Source: Janthinobacterium sp. GW456P | GTDB taxonomy: Bacteria > Pseudomonadota > Gammaproteobacteria > Burkholderiales > Burkholderiaceae_D | Direction of reading: 5' to 3' | Assembly (NCBI RefSeq): GCF_002127655.1 | Contig: NZ_NEHB01000020.1 | Span: forward strand, 1-64,000 | Length of the DNA: 64,000 nt | Part shown: positions 44,845 to 53,347 of the stretch, piece after piece | Numbering within the stretch: position 1 is the first letter of the stretch | Layout: each line of letters opens with the position of its first letter | Position numbers and translations under genes: made by a program | Notes under the pieces: generated by a model | What the model was told of the DNA's origin: nothing | What the model saw: the letters and a program-made list of their open reading frames with translations, nothing else | The model's database searches: none

Positions 44845-44981
44845 GCTGTCATCCCACAAATACGCGGCTGGAGCACCGAAGGCGCTAGAATGAGTATAAC
44901 AAACTATTATTCTGCTGGCCGCGTTCGGCGCTGCGGCGCAACACCCTGTTTTTTCCGCTCACCGCATCGCTATTGGGACCC

Positions 44982-45923
44982 ATGGAACTGCGCCAATTAC
45001 GCTACTTTGTCGCCATCGTCGACCACGGCTCGCTGTCGCGCGCGGCCCTGATCCTGCACGTGGCGCAGCCGGCCCTGACGCAGCAGTTGCGCCAGCTGGA
45101 AGAGGAACTGGGCGTGCAGCTGCTGCACCGCTCGGCCCAGGGCGTGCTCAGCACGGATGCGGGCAAGGTGTTTTACGAACATGCGCAAGCGATCCTGAAA
45201 CAGGTGGCGGACGCCCGCTCGGCCGTCACGCAAAGCGCCACGCGGCCGTCCGGCAATGTCACCTTGGGCTTGCCGCACAGTATCTCCGGCGCCCTGGCCC
45301 TGCCGCTGCTGCTGGCCGCGCGCGAACGCTATCCCGAGATCACCCTGCAACTGACGGAAGAAATCACGGGCAACCTCAATGCACAGCTCAAATCGGGCCG
45401 CATCAACCTGGCCGTGCTGTTCGACGATGGCCAGCTGACGCCGTTTTCCTGCTGCCCCCTGGTGGAGGAAGAGATGCGTTTTATCTGCCGCAGCGATTCG
45501 CCGTTCGCGCCCCCGGGCACGGCGCTGTCATTCGCGCAGGCATTGAGCGCCACCCTGATCCTGCCGGGCCTGCAGCATGGCGTGCGCCCCCGCATCGACA
45601 GCCGCGCCCGCGAACTGGGCCTGGAGACGGCGAACGTGATCGAGATCAACTCAATCGCCATCCTGAAATCGGCCATCCTGGCCGGCATGGGTGCCACCAT
45701 CCTGCCGGCAGCCCCGCTGCTGGCCGAACTGGACAGCGGCGCCATGCGCAGCTACACCCTCCACAGCCCCGTGCTATCGCGCACAGTGGCCCTGTGCGCC
45801 TCGAAAAACATTCCCCTCACCAATGCCGGCAACGCCGTGAAAAACCTCGTGCTGCAAGTGGCCGCCGAACTGTGCGGCAGCGGACGCTGGGTGGGGGCGC
45901 ATGTGCTGCCACCTATGGCATAA
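44982..45923 (+). CDS. LysR-family regulator (Nac/Cbl-like)
   Basis: A 313-residue LysR regulator. The winged HTH is residues 1-60 (LRQLRYFVAIVDHGSLSRAALILHVAQPALTQQLRQLEEELG). The effector domain is about 90-295. MELRQLRYFVAIVDHGSLSRAA matches the Nac/Cbl-type group. The start ATG at 44982 was preferred over a TTG nine bases upstream. A palindrome at its stop codon (45920-45934) lies upstream of the indolepyruvate oxidoreductase gene, its likely target. Confidence 0.92.
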   Translation: MELRQLRYFVAIVDHGSLSRAALILHVAQPALTQQLRQLEEELGVQLLHRSAQGVLSTDAGKVFYEHAQAILKQVADARSAVTQSATRPSGNVTLGLPHSISGALALPLLLAARERYPEITLQLTEEITGNLNAQLKSGRINLAVLFDDGQLTPFSCCPLVEEEMRFICRSDSPFAPPGTALSFAQALSATLILPGLQHGVRPRIDSRARELGLETANVIEINSIAILKSAILAGMGATILPAAPLLAELDSGAMRSYTLHSPVLSRTVALCASKNIPLTNAGNAVKNLVLQVAAELCGSGRWVGAHVLPPMA

Positions 45924-45934
45924 GTATTTCTTAT
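45920..45934. promoter_or_regulatory. ATA-N9-TAT palindrome, likely LysR-type binding site
   Basis: ATAAG-TATTT-CTTAT is a perfect inverted repeat with 5-bp arms. It fits both the LysR T-N11-A rule and the Nac consensus ATA-N9-TAT. It overlaps the regulator stop codon and lies 183 bp before the oxidoreductase ATG. Confidence 0.5.
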
Positions 45935-46117
45935 ACCCCCATCGTCAAAGCGTATTTGCCCCTTCCCCGCGGTCGTTCTACACTGACGACATTAACTATT
46001 TTAAATTTAAACTAGTTATGTGCCGCCCACACGCGGCAATCCCGTCTGCACAGTGCGCGCCTTACCGGGCGCGTCGCTTGTACAGCCGTCATCTGAAACA
46101 CCCTTTTGGAGACAGCC

Positions 46118-49100
46118 ATGTCCGTGACCACGGAAAACGGCTCCGCAGCGTTCGCTAGAAACGCCGGTGCCGCGCCATCGACGCCCCCCGACACATCCCG
46201 TTTGACCACCGTCAGCCTCGACGACAAATACACGGCCACTTCCGGTGCCATCTTCCTGTCCGGCATCCAGGCCCTCGTGCGCCTGCCCATGATGCAGCGC
46301 TTGCGCGACCAGGCTGCAGGCCTCAACACGGCCGGTTTCATTTCCGGCTACCGCGGCTCGCCCCTGGGCGGCCTCGATGAAAACCTGTGGAAAGCGAAAA
46401 AACAGCTGGAAGCGCACCACGTGCAGTTCGTGCCCGGCGTCAACGAAGACTTGGCCGCCACGGCCGTCTGGGGTTCGCAGCAGGTGGACCTGATCGGCCC
46501 GGCCAAGTACGACGGCGTGTTCGCCATGTGGTACGGCAAGGGCCCGGGCGTGGACCGCTGCGGCGATGTCTTCAAGCACATGAACCATGCGGGCACGTCC
46601 AAACTGGGCGGCGTGCTGCTGGTGGCCGGCGACGACCATGGCGCATACTCATCGACCCTGCCGCACCAGTCCGACCATCTGTTCTCCGCCTCGATGATCC
46701 CCGTCCTGTATCCATGCAATGTGCAGGAATACCTGGACCTGGGCATCCACGGCTGGGCCATGTCGCGCTTTTCCGGCTGCACCGTGGCCTTCAAGGCGCT
46801 GGCCGACACGGTCGAATCGTCGGCCTCCATCGATGCCGACCCGTTCCGCGTGGAAGTCAAGATTCCGCAGGACTTCGTCATGCCCGAAGGCGGCCTGAAC
46901 GCGCGCCTGTCGAGCATCCCGCTGGGCCAGCAGGCGCGCAACCAGGAAGCGCTGATGCAGGATTACAAGATCTATGCGGCCCTGGCCTACGCGCGCGAAA
47001 ACAAGCTCAACCACACCACCATCAACAGCCCGAACGCCAAGCTGGGCATCATTGCCTCCGGCAAATCGTATCTGGATGTGCTCGAAGCGCTGGAAGAGCT
47101 GGGCATCGACGAGCAGATGGCGGCCGACGTGGGCATGCGGCTGTTCAAGGTAGCCATGCCGTGGCCGCTGGAACCGGACAGCGTGCGTGAGTTTGCGCAA
47201 GGTCTCGATGAGATTCTCGTCGTCGAAGAAAAGCGCCAGATCGTCGAATACCAATTAAAAGAGCAGCTGTACAACTGGCGCGACGACGTGCGCCCGCGCG
47301 TCATCGGCAAGTTCGACGAAAAAGGCGAATGGGTGGCGCCGCGCGGCGAATGGCTGCTCACCTCGAAGGCGGATTTTTCCGTCTCGCAAGTGGCGCGTGT
47401 TATCGCCAGCCGCATCGCGCGCCTGATTTCCGACCCCGTCACCTGCGACCTGATCAAGGCGCGCCTGAGCTTCCTCGACGCCAAGGATGCGGTATTAAAG
47501 AAAGCCGTGAATACCCCGTTCCGCCCCGCGTTTTACTGCTCCGGCTGCCCGCACAACACCTCGACCAAGGTGCCCGATGGCAGCCTGGCGCTGGCCGGCA
47601 TCGGCTGCCACGTGATGGCCACCTCGATCTACCCGGAAATGAACAAGCTGACCACGCACATGGGCGGCGAAGGCGCGCCATGGATCGGGCAAGCCGCGTT
47701 TTCCGAATTGCCGCACGTGTTCCAGAACCTCGGCGACGGCACCTATTTCCATTCGGGCTACCTGGCCATCCGCGCCGCACAGGCGGCCAAGGTCAACATC
47801 ACCTACAAGATTCTGTACAACCACGCCGTCGCCATGACGGGCGGCCAACCGGTGGACGGCCTGATCACCGTGCCCATGATGGCGCAACAGGTGGCGGCCG
47901 AAGGCATCGCCCGCATCGCCCTGGTCACGGAAGATCTGTCACGCTACAGCGACCGCAGCAACCTGCCCGCCCACCTGACCTTGCACGACCGCAAGGATAT
48001 GGATGCGGTGCAGCGCGAATTGCGCGAGGTACCGGGCGTGTCCGTGCTGATCTACGACCAGACCTGTGCCGCCGAGAAACGCCGGCGCCGCAAAAAAGGC
48101 GAGTATCCGGACCTGGCCAAACGCATGGTCATCAACGACGCCGTCTGCGAAGGCTGCGGCGACTGCGGCGTGCAGTCGAACTGCGTGTCGATCCTGCCGA
48201 AAGAGACGGAATTTGGCCGCAAGCGCACCATCGACCAATCCTCGTGCAACAAGGATTACTCGTGCGCCAAGGGTTTCTGCCCCAGCTTCGTCACCGTCGA
48301 AGGCGGCAACCTGAAGAAGACCAAGACGGGCGCGGGCAAGCCGGGCGATACGGACGACTTCGGTCCTCTGCCGGAACCTGTATTACCCGCCTGCGAGGCG
48401 CCGTACAACATCCTGATCAACGGCATCGGCGGCACGGGCGTCATCACCGTGGGCGCCCTGATGGGCATGGCGGCGCACCTGGAAGGCAAGGGAGCGTCCG
48501 TGCTGGACATGACGGGCATGTCGCAAAAGAACGGTTCCGTCACCTCGCACGTGAAAATCGCCAGGTCCCCGGCGCACATCCGCGCGCAGCGCATCGCCAC
48601 GGGCGAAGCGGACCTGATCCTGGGCTGCGACATGCTGACGGCCGGCGCGCAGGATGCCGTGTCGAAAATGCGCCCTGGCCGCAGCCTGGCCGTCGTCAAC
48701 CTGCACGAGCAGCCGCCGGGCACGTTTGCGCAAAACGCCGACTGGCAATATCCAACGGCGGAAGTGCGCCAGCTGATCGAGGAATCCGTGGGCGGCGCGG
48801 ACGCGGCCGACTTTATCGACGCGACCAAACTGGCCACCGCGCTGATGGGCGACTCGATTGCCGCCAACCTGTTCATGCTCGGCTACGCCTGGCAAAAGGG
48901 CCGCATTCCGTTGACGGAAGCAGCCTTGCTGCGCGCCATCGAGCTCAATGGCGTGGGCATCGAATCGAACAAGAAAAGCTTTTTGTGGGGCCGCCGCGCC
49001 GCCGTCGACGTGCGCAAGGTAACGCAGATCGCCACGCCATCGCAAGCGATCATCGTGCAAATGCCGCAAAGCCTCGATAGCGTCATCAAAAAACGCGTGG

Positions 49101-49714
49101 AGTTCCTCACCGCGTATCAAAACGCCGCGTATGCGGATGGTTACTTGACCCTGGTCAAACAGGTGCGCGACCGCGAAAATACCTTGGGGCTGGGCCAGAA
49201 GCTGTCGACGGCTGTCGCCAGGAACTATTTCAAGTTGCTCGCTTACAAGGACGAGTATGAAGTGGCGCGTTTGTACACGGACGGCCGTTTCGTGGAGCAG
49301 TTGCAGCAGCAGTTCGAGGGTAATTTCTCCGTGAAATTCAACCTGGCGCCGCCGCTGTTCGCGAAAAAAGATGCGAAGGGGCATTTGGTGAAAGCGGAGT
49401 TCGGTTCCTGGATGTGGCGCGCGTTTAAATTGCTGGCGAAAGCCAAGGGCTTGCGCGGCGGCACCTTCGACGTCTTCGGCTACACGGCCGAGCGCAAGAT
49501 GGAGCGCGCGCTGATCGTGGAATACCGCGAACTGCTGGCTGGCATGCTGGTCAACCTGACGGCGGACAACCTGGGCACCTGCGTGGAACTGGCGTCGCTG
49601 CCCGAAAAAATCCGCGGCTTCGGCCACGTCAAGGAAGCGGCCGTCGCCACGTACCGCCAGGACAAGGCGAGATTGCTGGCCAAGCTGGCCGATGGCAGCA
49701 AGCACGCGGCATAA
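46118..49714 (+). CDS. Indolepyruvate ferredoxin oxidoreductase (fused alpha/beta/gamma)
   Basis: A 1198-residue fused 2-ketoacid oxidoreductase that oxidises aryl- or branched-chain-derived ketoacids to acyl-CoA. The pyrimidine-binding domain is N-terminal (TAGFISGYRGSPLGGLDENL). A TPP domain (GCPHNTSTKVPDGSLALAGIGCH) and a 4Fe-4S site (CEGCGDCGVQSNC) follow, then the gamma domain GIGGTGVITVGALMGMAAHLEGKG. The ATG at 46118 has GGAG six bases upstream, preferred over the TTG at 46106. It ends at a strong terminator. Confidence 0.94.
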   Translation: MSVTTENGSAAFARNAGAAPSTPPDTSRLTTVSLDDKYTATSGAIFLSGIQALVRLPMMQRLRDQAAGLNTAGFISGYRGSPLGGLDENLWKAKKQLEAHHVQFVPGVNEDLAATAVWGSQQVDLIGPAKYDGVFAMWYGKGPGVDRCGDVFKHMNHAGTSKLGGVLLVAGDDHGAYSSTLPHQSDHLFSASMIPVLYPCNVQEYLDLGIHGWAMSRFSGCTVAFKALADTVESSASIDADPFRVEVKIPQDFVMPEGGLNARLSSIPLGQQARNQEALMQDYKIYAALAYARENKLNHTTINSPNAKLGIIASGKSYLDVLEALEELGIDEQMAADVGMRLFKVAMPWPLEPDSVREFAQGLDEILVVEEKRQIVEYQLKEQLYNWRDDVRPRVIGKFDEKGEWVAPRGEWLLTSKADFSVSQVARVIASRIARLISDPVTCDLIKARLSFLDAKDAVLKKAVNTPFRPAFYCSGCPHNTSTKVPDGSLALAGIGCHVMATSIYPEMNKLTTHMGGEGAPWIGQAAFSELPHVFQNLGDGTYFHSGYLAIRAAQAAKVNITYKILYNHAVAMTGGQPVDGLITVPMMAQQVAAEGIARIALVTEDLSRYSDRSNLPAHLTLHDRKDMDAVQRELREVPGVSVLIYDQTCAAEKRRRRKKGEYPDLAKRMVINDAVCEGCGDCGVQSNCVSILPKETEFGRKRTIDQSSCNKDYSCAKGFCPSFVTVEGGNLKKTKTGAGKPGDTDDFGPLPEPVLPACEAPYNILINGIGGTGVITVGALMGMAAHLEGKGASVLDMTGMSQKNGSVTSHVKIARSPAHIRAQRIATGEADLILGCDMLTAGAQDAVSKMRPGRSLAVVNLHEQPPGTFAQNADWQYPTAEVRQLIEESVGGADAADFIDATKLATALMGDSIAANLFMLGYAWQKGRIPLTEAALLRAIELNGVGIESNKKSFLWGRRAAVDVRKVTQIATPSQAIIVQMPQSLDSVIKKRVEFLTAYQNAAYADGYLTLVKQVRDRENTLGLGQKLSTAVARNYFKLLAYKDEYEVARLYTDGRFVEQLQQQFEGNFSVKFNLAPPLFAKKDAKGHLVKAEFGSWMWRAFKLLAKAKGLRGGTFDVFGYTAERKMERALIVEYRELLAGMLVNLTADNLGTCVELASLPEKIRGFGHVKEAAVATYRQDKARLLAKLADGSKHAA

Positions 49715-49719
49715 AAGAC

Positions 49720-49749
49720 AACGCAGAGCTTCGGCTCTGCGTTTTTTTT
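49720..49749 (+). terminator. Rho-independent terminator after the indolepyruvate oxidoreductase gene
   Basis: The 10-bp stem AACGCAGAGC / GCTCTGCGTT with a TTCG tetraloop is followed by eight Ts. It also lies just before the end of the convergent LacI gene. Confidence 0.95.
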
Positions 49750-49751
49750 CA

Positions 49752-50762
49752 TCACTCGGGGCAGCGCCCCACCGTCGCCCCCGGCAACAGCACGGGCTGC
49801 CAGATTTCCTGCAGCCGTTCCGGCGGCGTGCCGGCCAGCAGCGATTGCAGCATTTCCACCATCTTGGCGCCGGCGCGGCGCAGGTCGGGCTGGTCGATGG
49901 TGGTGACGTTGATGCCGATCAAGGTATCTTCCACATTGCCCCAGACGATGACGGAGATCTCCTTGCCGATCTCGATGCCCGCATCCATCAGGGCGCGCAC
50001 CACGCCCACGCCGGACAGGTGGTTGTCGACGATGACGGCCGTCGGGCGCGGCGAGCAGGCCAGCAATTGCTGCATGGCCTGGTAACCGCTGCGGCGATCG
50101 AGACTATTGTCGAGCAGATAGCGGGGGTCGGCCTGCAAGCCCGCCTGCGCCATGCAGCGGATAAAGCTTTCCTTACGCTCGTAAGCAAAGTGCAAGTCCA
50201 GCGGCGCGCTCAGCAAGGCGATGCGCTGGTGGCCATGGGCCGCCAGGAAAGACACGGCCAGGTCGATGCCCGTGTCGTTATCGTAGTCAAAATACGCATA
50301 GGGCGCGTCGATGCGCGTGCGGCCGTTCGCGACAAACGGGAAGTCGACCTTCGTCAGGTAGGCAATGCGCTCGTCGACCACCTTGGTGCGGCCCACCACG
50401 AGGCCATCGACCTGGCGCCCGCGCACCATGTTTTCATATGACGGCTGTTCGTTCTGCGGCGACACGGGAGCGATGATCAGGCTCATCTTCGACGCTTCGA
50501 CGGCGTCCGACATGCCATTCACGACGGAAAGGAAGACGCTGTCGCCCAGGTCGCTGGGCAGCAGGGGATAGATCATGCCGAGCACATTCGTGCGGCCGAC
50601 CGCCAGGCTGCGCGCCAGGGGGTTGGGCCGGTAGCCGACTTTCTTGGCGGCGGCCAGGACGATTTCACGGGTGCGGGAATTGACTTCCGGATAGCCGTTC
50701 AACGCCCTGCTGACTGTCGTTTTCGACATGCCGAGGGCAATTGCGAGGCTCTTGAGATTCAT
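49752..50762 (-). CDS. LacI-family transcriptional regulator
   Basis: A 336-residue repressor with an N-terminal HTH (MNLKSLAIALGMSKTTVSRALNGYPEVNSRTRE) and a periplasmic-binding-like sugar domain (about 60-330). IDAPYAYFDYDNDTGIDLAVSFLAAHGHQRIALL is typical. The ATG at 50762 was chosen over a longer frame lacking the HTH start. No sugar gene adjoins it here, so its target is elsewhere. A -10-like TATAAT on the minus strand at 50809-50814 may be its promoter. Confidence 0.93.
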   Translation of the reverse strand: MNLKSLAIALGMSKTTVSRALNGYPEVNSRTREIVLAAAKKVGYRPNPLARSLAVGRTNVLGMIYPLLPSDLGDSVFLSVVNGMSDAVEASKMSLIIAPVSPQNEQPSYENMVRGRQVDGLVVGRTKVVDERIAYLTKVDFPFVANGRTRIDAPYAYFDYDNDTGIDLAVSFLAAHGHQRIALLSAPLDLHFAYERKESFIRCMAQAGLQADPRYLLDNSLDRRSGYQAMQQLLACSPRPTAVIVDNHLSGVGVVRALMDAGIEIGKEISVIVWGNVEDTLIGINVTTIDQPDLRRAGAKMVEMLQSLLAGTPPERLQEIWQPVLLPGATVGRCPE

Positions 50763-51194
50763 GTTAACTACCTGTCTGTATGGCAAAAGAAACCAACTCT
50801 GACCGTCCATTATAGCCCAGAGCGCCTAACAGGCGGCACATGACCGTGTGCCAACATGGTAGAAAAACAACAACATATTAGACTTTAGAAAGGGACTTTT
50901 GAAAAGCAAGCGTGTTTGCCGCGTCAGCAACATGACATGATGCATCGCACACAAACAATACTCTTTGGCGACAGCGTGCACTCACTCCAATCCATATCTC
51001 GCCACGTTCGGCATGCGGCTGCGGCACGGCAAAGCGCGCACGATAAGATTATCAAGAAAACATAATTTACTGGAACTGTGCGAGAATTTGTCCTACTCTT
51101 GATTCAGGTAAAGATTACCTGCAGTCATGTCGCGCGCCGCCCTGCATTCGTCCACTGCCGCGCACGCCTGGGCATACTTTCAAAGGTGAACAAT
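50763..51194. other. 432-bp intergenic region between lacI and a coiled-coil gene
   Basis: Divergent. A minus-strand TATAAT at 50809-50814 fits a lacI promoter. A 17-bp inverted repeat (CAGGTAA-AGA-TTACCTG) lies at 51105-51121, 74 bp before the next gene. No RNA gene or ORF recognised. Confidence 0.6.
51105..51121. promoter_or_regulatory. Inverted repeat upstream of the coiled-coil gene
   Basis: Perfect 7-bp arms CAGGTAA / TTACCTG with a 3-bp spacer. Likely an operator; the regulator is unknown. Confidence 0.4.
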
Positions 51195-51527
51195 GTGGTA
51201 TCGCTAACGTCCGTCAACAATCTGCAAGCCTCGCTGGCCACGGCGCAGCGCCGGGTCGAACAAGGCCAGAACCAAGTGCAGCGCGACAGCGAACAGCTGG
51301 CGCAAAGCCGCCAGCTGCTGGCGCGGGAACAGGAATCGCTGAGCCAGACGCAGCAAAGCAGCCAGCGAGCGCAGGCCGATGCCCCGGCCGCCATCAAGGC
51401 GCCGCAACTGGACCGGGCGATCAAAGTGGCCGTGCCGCAGCCAGCGGCCACTGCCGCATCGAAAAGCACACCCCAGCTGAACGGCTATGGCCAGACCCTG
51501 GGCCGCCTGATCAACGTGATGGCGTGA
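51195..51527 (+). CDS. Small coiled-coil protein of unknown function
   Basis: A 110-residue protein. I take the GTG at 51195, eight bases after AAGG; longer frames upstream are non-conserved-looking. VSLTSVNNLQASLATAQRRVEQGQNQVQRD is followed by heptads rich in Gln/Ser/Leu (about 15-65), a predicted coiled coil. The C-terminus is Ala/Pro-rich and ends GYGQTLGRLINVMA. No signal peptide. Function not recognised. Confidence 0.6.
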   Translation: MVSLTSVNNLQASLATAQRRVEQGQNQVQRDSEQLAQSRQLLAREQESLSQTQQSSQRAQADAPAAIKAPQLDRAIKVAVPQPAATAASKSTPQLNGYGQTLGRLINVMA

Positions 51528-51528
51528 A

Positions 51529-52608
51529 TTACCGCACCATCTCTTCTTCCAGCATCGCCAGCCACCACTTCTCCCCCTTCTTCGGCTGCGCCAGGTCGAC
51601 CGCCTCGCCCATCTGCGGCGTGGCCAGGTTGACGCCCCGCTTGGCCGCCAGGCCCGTGATGCGGTCGAACGGTTCGTGCCAGGCATGCAGACCCAGGTCG
51701 AAGGTGCCGTTATGCACGGGCATCAACCACTTGCCGCGCAAGTCCAGGTGCGCTTGCAGGGTTTCCTCCGGCTGCATGTGCACGTCCGGCCACAGCTTGT
51801 CGTAGGCGCCCGTTTCGATCATGGTCACGTCGAACGGACCGTGCTTGTCGCCGATCTGCTTGAAACCGTCGAAATAGCCGGAGTCGCCGCTGAAAAACAC
51901 GCGCACGTCCGGCGCGTCGATGACCCACGACGCCCACAGGGTTTGATTGCTGTCAAACAAGCCCCGTCCCGAGAAATGCTGCGACGGCGTCGCCACCAGC
52001 TTCACGCCGGCAATCCTTGTGCCTTGCCACCAGTCGAACTGCTGCACCTTGTCCTGCGGCACGCCCCATTCGATCAGGGTGTCGCCCACGCCCAGCGGCG
52101 CGACGAAGTGGTCGGTCTTGGCGGCCAGTTCCAGCACGGCGGCATGGTCGAGGTGGTCGTAATGGTTGTGCGACAGGATGATGGCCTTGATCGGCGGCAA
52201 GTCGGCGATGCTGATGGGCGGCTGGTGAAAGCGCTTCGGGCCCGCCCATTGCACGGGCGAGGCGCGCTCGGAAAACACGGGGTCGGTGAGGAAGAATTCA
52301 TTATTCAGTTTCAACAGCAGGGTCGAATGGCCGAGGCGAAACAGGCTATTGTCGGGCGCGGCCAGCAGTTGCGCCCGGGTCAGCGCTTGCACGGGCACAG
52401 CAGCAGCCGGCACCGTGCTGTCGGGCTTGTCGAAGACGAAGGTCCACATCAGCTTGAGCGTTGCCGCCGTGCCCAGCTTGTGCATTTGCACGGGGTTGCG
52501 GAACTTGCCTTCGTGGCGTTGTGGTGATTCAACTGGCGCGGCAGGCGCGGTGCGCAAGGTGCAAGAACTCATGATGATCAGGACTCCCAGGAATAAGATG
52601 CGGTGCAT
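51529..52608 (-). CDS. MBL-fold metallohydrolase lipoprotein (NAPE-PLD/RomA type)
   Basis: A 359-residue metallo-beta-lactamase fold protein. The N-terminus ILFLGVLIIMSSC is a lipoprotein signal with lipobox MSSC. The zinc motif SHNHYDHLDH (HxHxDH) is at about 150-160; further ligands are H in TPSQHFSGRG, D in FFSGDSGYFD and H in MPVHNGTFDLG. The family includes NAPE-PLD-like and RomA proteins. It is divergent from a TetR regulator and shares its 15-bp palindrome. Substrate unknown. Confidence 0.88.
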   Translation of the reverse strand: MHRILFLGVLIIMSSCTLRTAPAAPVESPQRHEGKFRNPVQMHKLGTAATLKLMWTFVFDKPDSTVPAAAVPVQALTRAQLLAAPDNSLFRLGHSTLLLKLNNEFFLTDPVFSERASPVQWAGPKRFHQPPISIADLPPIKAIILSHNHYDHLDHAAVLELAAKTDHFVAPLGVGDTLIEWGVPQDKVQQFDWWQGTRIAGVKLVATPSQHFSGRGLFDSNQTLWASWVIDAPDVRVFFSGDSGYFDGFKQIGDKHGPFDVTMIETGAYDKLWPDVHMQPEETLQAHLDLRGKWLMPVHNGTFDLGLHAWHEPFDRITGLAAKRGVNLATPQMGEAVDLAQPKKGEKWWLAMLEEEMVR

Positions 52609-52645
52609 GTGCGGTCCGGTCAATAAAATACAAGGATTAAATTAC

Positions 52646-52660
52646 ACTACACAGTGTAGT
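52646..52660. promoter_or_regulatory. TetR-type operator between the MBL and TetR genes
   Basis: A perfect palindrome ACTACAC-A-GTGTAGT with 7-bp arms, centred in the 115-bp divergent gap. Likely bound by the TetR protein at 52724-53347. Confidence 0.65.
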
Positions 52661-52723
52661 TCCTATTTTAAGCAAAGTAAACCAAGAGGTGTAAAATATT
52701 GTTTTCAAAGGAGATTTCCCGCC

Positions 52724-53347
52724 ATGGCCGCACCGCAACGCCTCACCGACCGCAAGCGCGTCGCCATCGTCGATGCCGCCATCGCCGAGTTCCGCGAGCA
52801 CGGTTTCGATGCGACCAGCATGGACAGGATCGCCGCCACGGCCGCCGTTTCCAAGCGCACCGTGTACAACCATTTCCCCAGCAAGGACGAGCTGTTCGCG
52901 GAAATCCTGCAACGCATGTGGGAAAGCAGCGTGGCCCAACCCGCCGTGCCCTATGTGGCCGACCAGCCCCTGCGCCCGCAGGTGCTGGCCCTGGTCGAGC
53001 AGAAGATGGTCTTGCTGTGCGATCCGGCCTTCATCGACCTGGCGCGCGTGATCTTTGGCGAAACCATCCACTCGCCCGCGCGCGCGCAAGCGATGGTGGC
53101 GCGCCTGAATGAAAAGGAAACGGGCCTGAATATCTGGATCCGCGCGGCGCAGCAGGATGGGCGCATCAAGGCGGGCGAGACGCTGGAAGTGGGGCATCTG
53201 CTGATGGCGCCGCTGAAAACCTTTGCCTTCTGGCCGCAGATCACCCTCGGTGAACCGCTGCTGAGCCCGGCACGCCGGCGCGAAGTGACGGACCTGGCCG
53301 TCGATATCTTCCTGTGCTATTACGGCGTGGCAAAGCAGACAGCATAA
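52724..53347 (+). CDS. TetR-family regulator (AefR-like C-terminal domain)
   Basis: A 207-residue repressor. The HTH is ATSMDRIAATAAVSKRTVYNHFPSKDELFAEI. The ligand domain contains LARVIFGETIHSPARAQAMV and fits the AefR-like group. The ATG at 52724 follows AAAGGAG at about 10 bp; longer frames lack the TetR start. It probably controls itself and the divergent MBL gene. Its end overlaps the convergent beta-propeller gene by 28 bp. Confidence 0.93.
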   Translation: MAAPQRLTDRKRVAIVDAAIAEFREHGFDATSMDRIAATAAVSKRTVYNHFPSKDELFAEILQRMWESSVAQPAVPYVADQPLRPQVLALVEQKMVLLCDPAFIDLARVIFGETIHSPARAQAMVARLNEKETGLNIWIRAAQQDGRIKAGETLEVGHLLMAPLKTFAFWPQITLGEPLLSPARRREVTDLAVDIFLCYYGVAKQTA

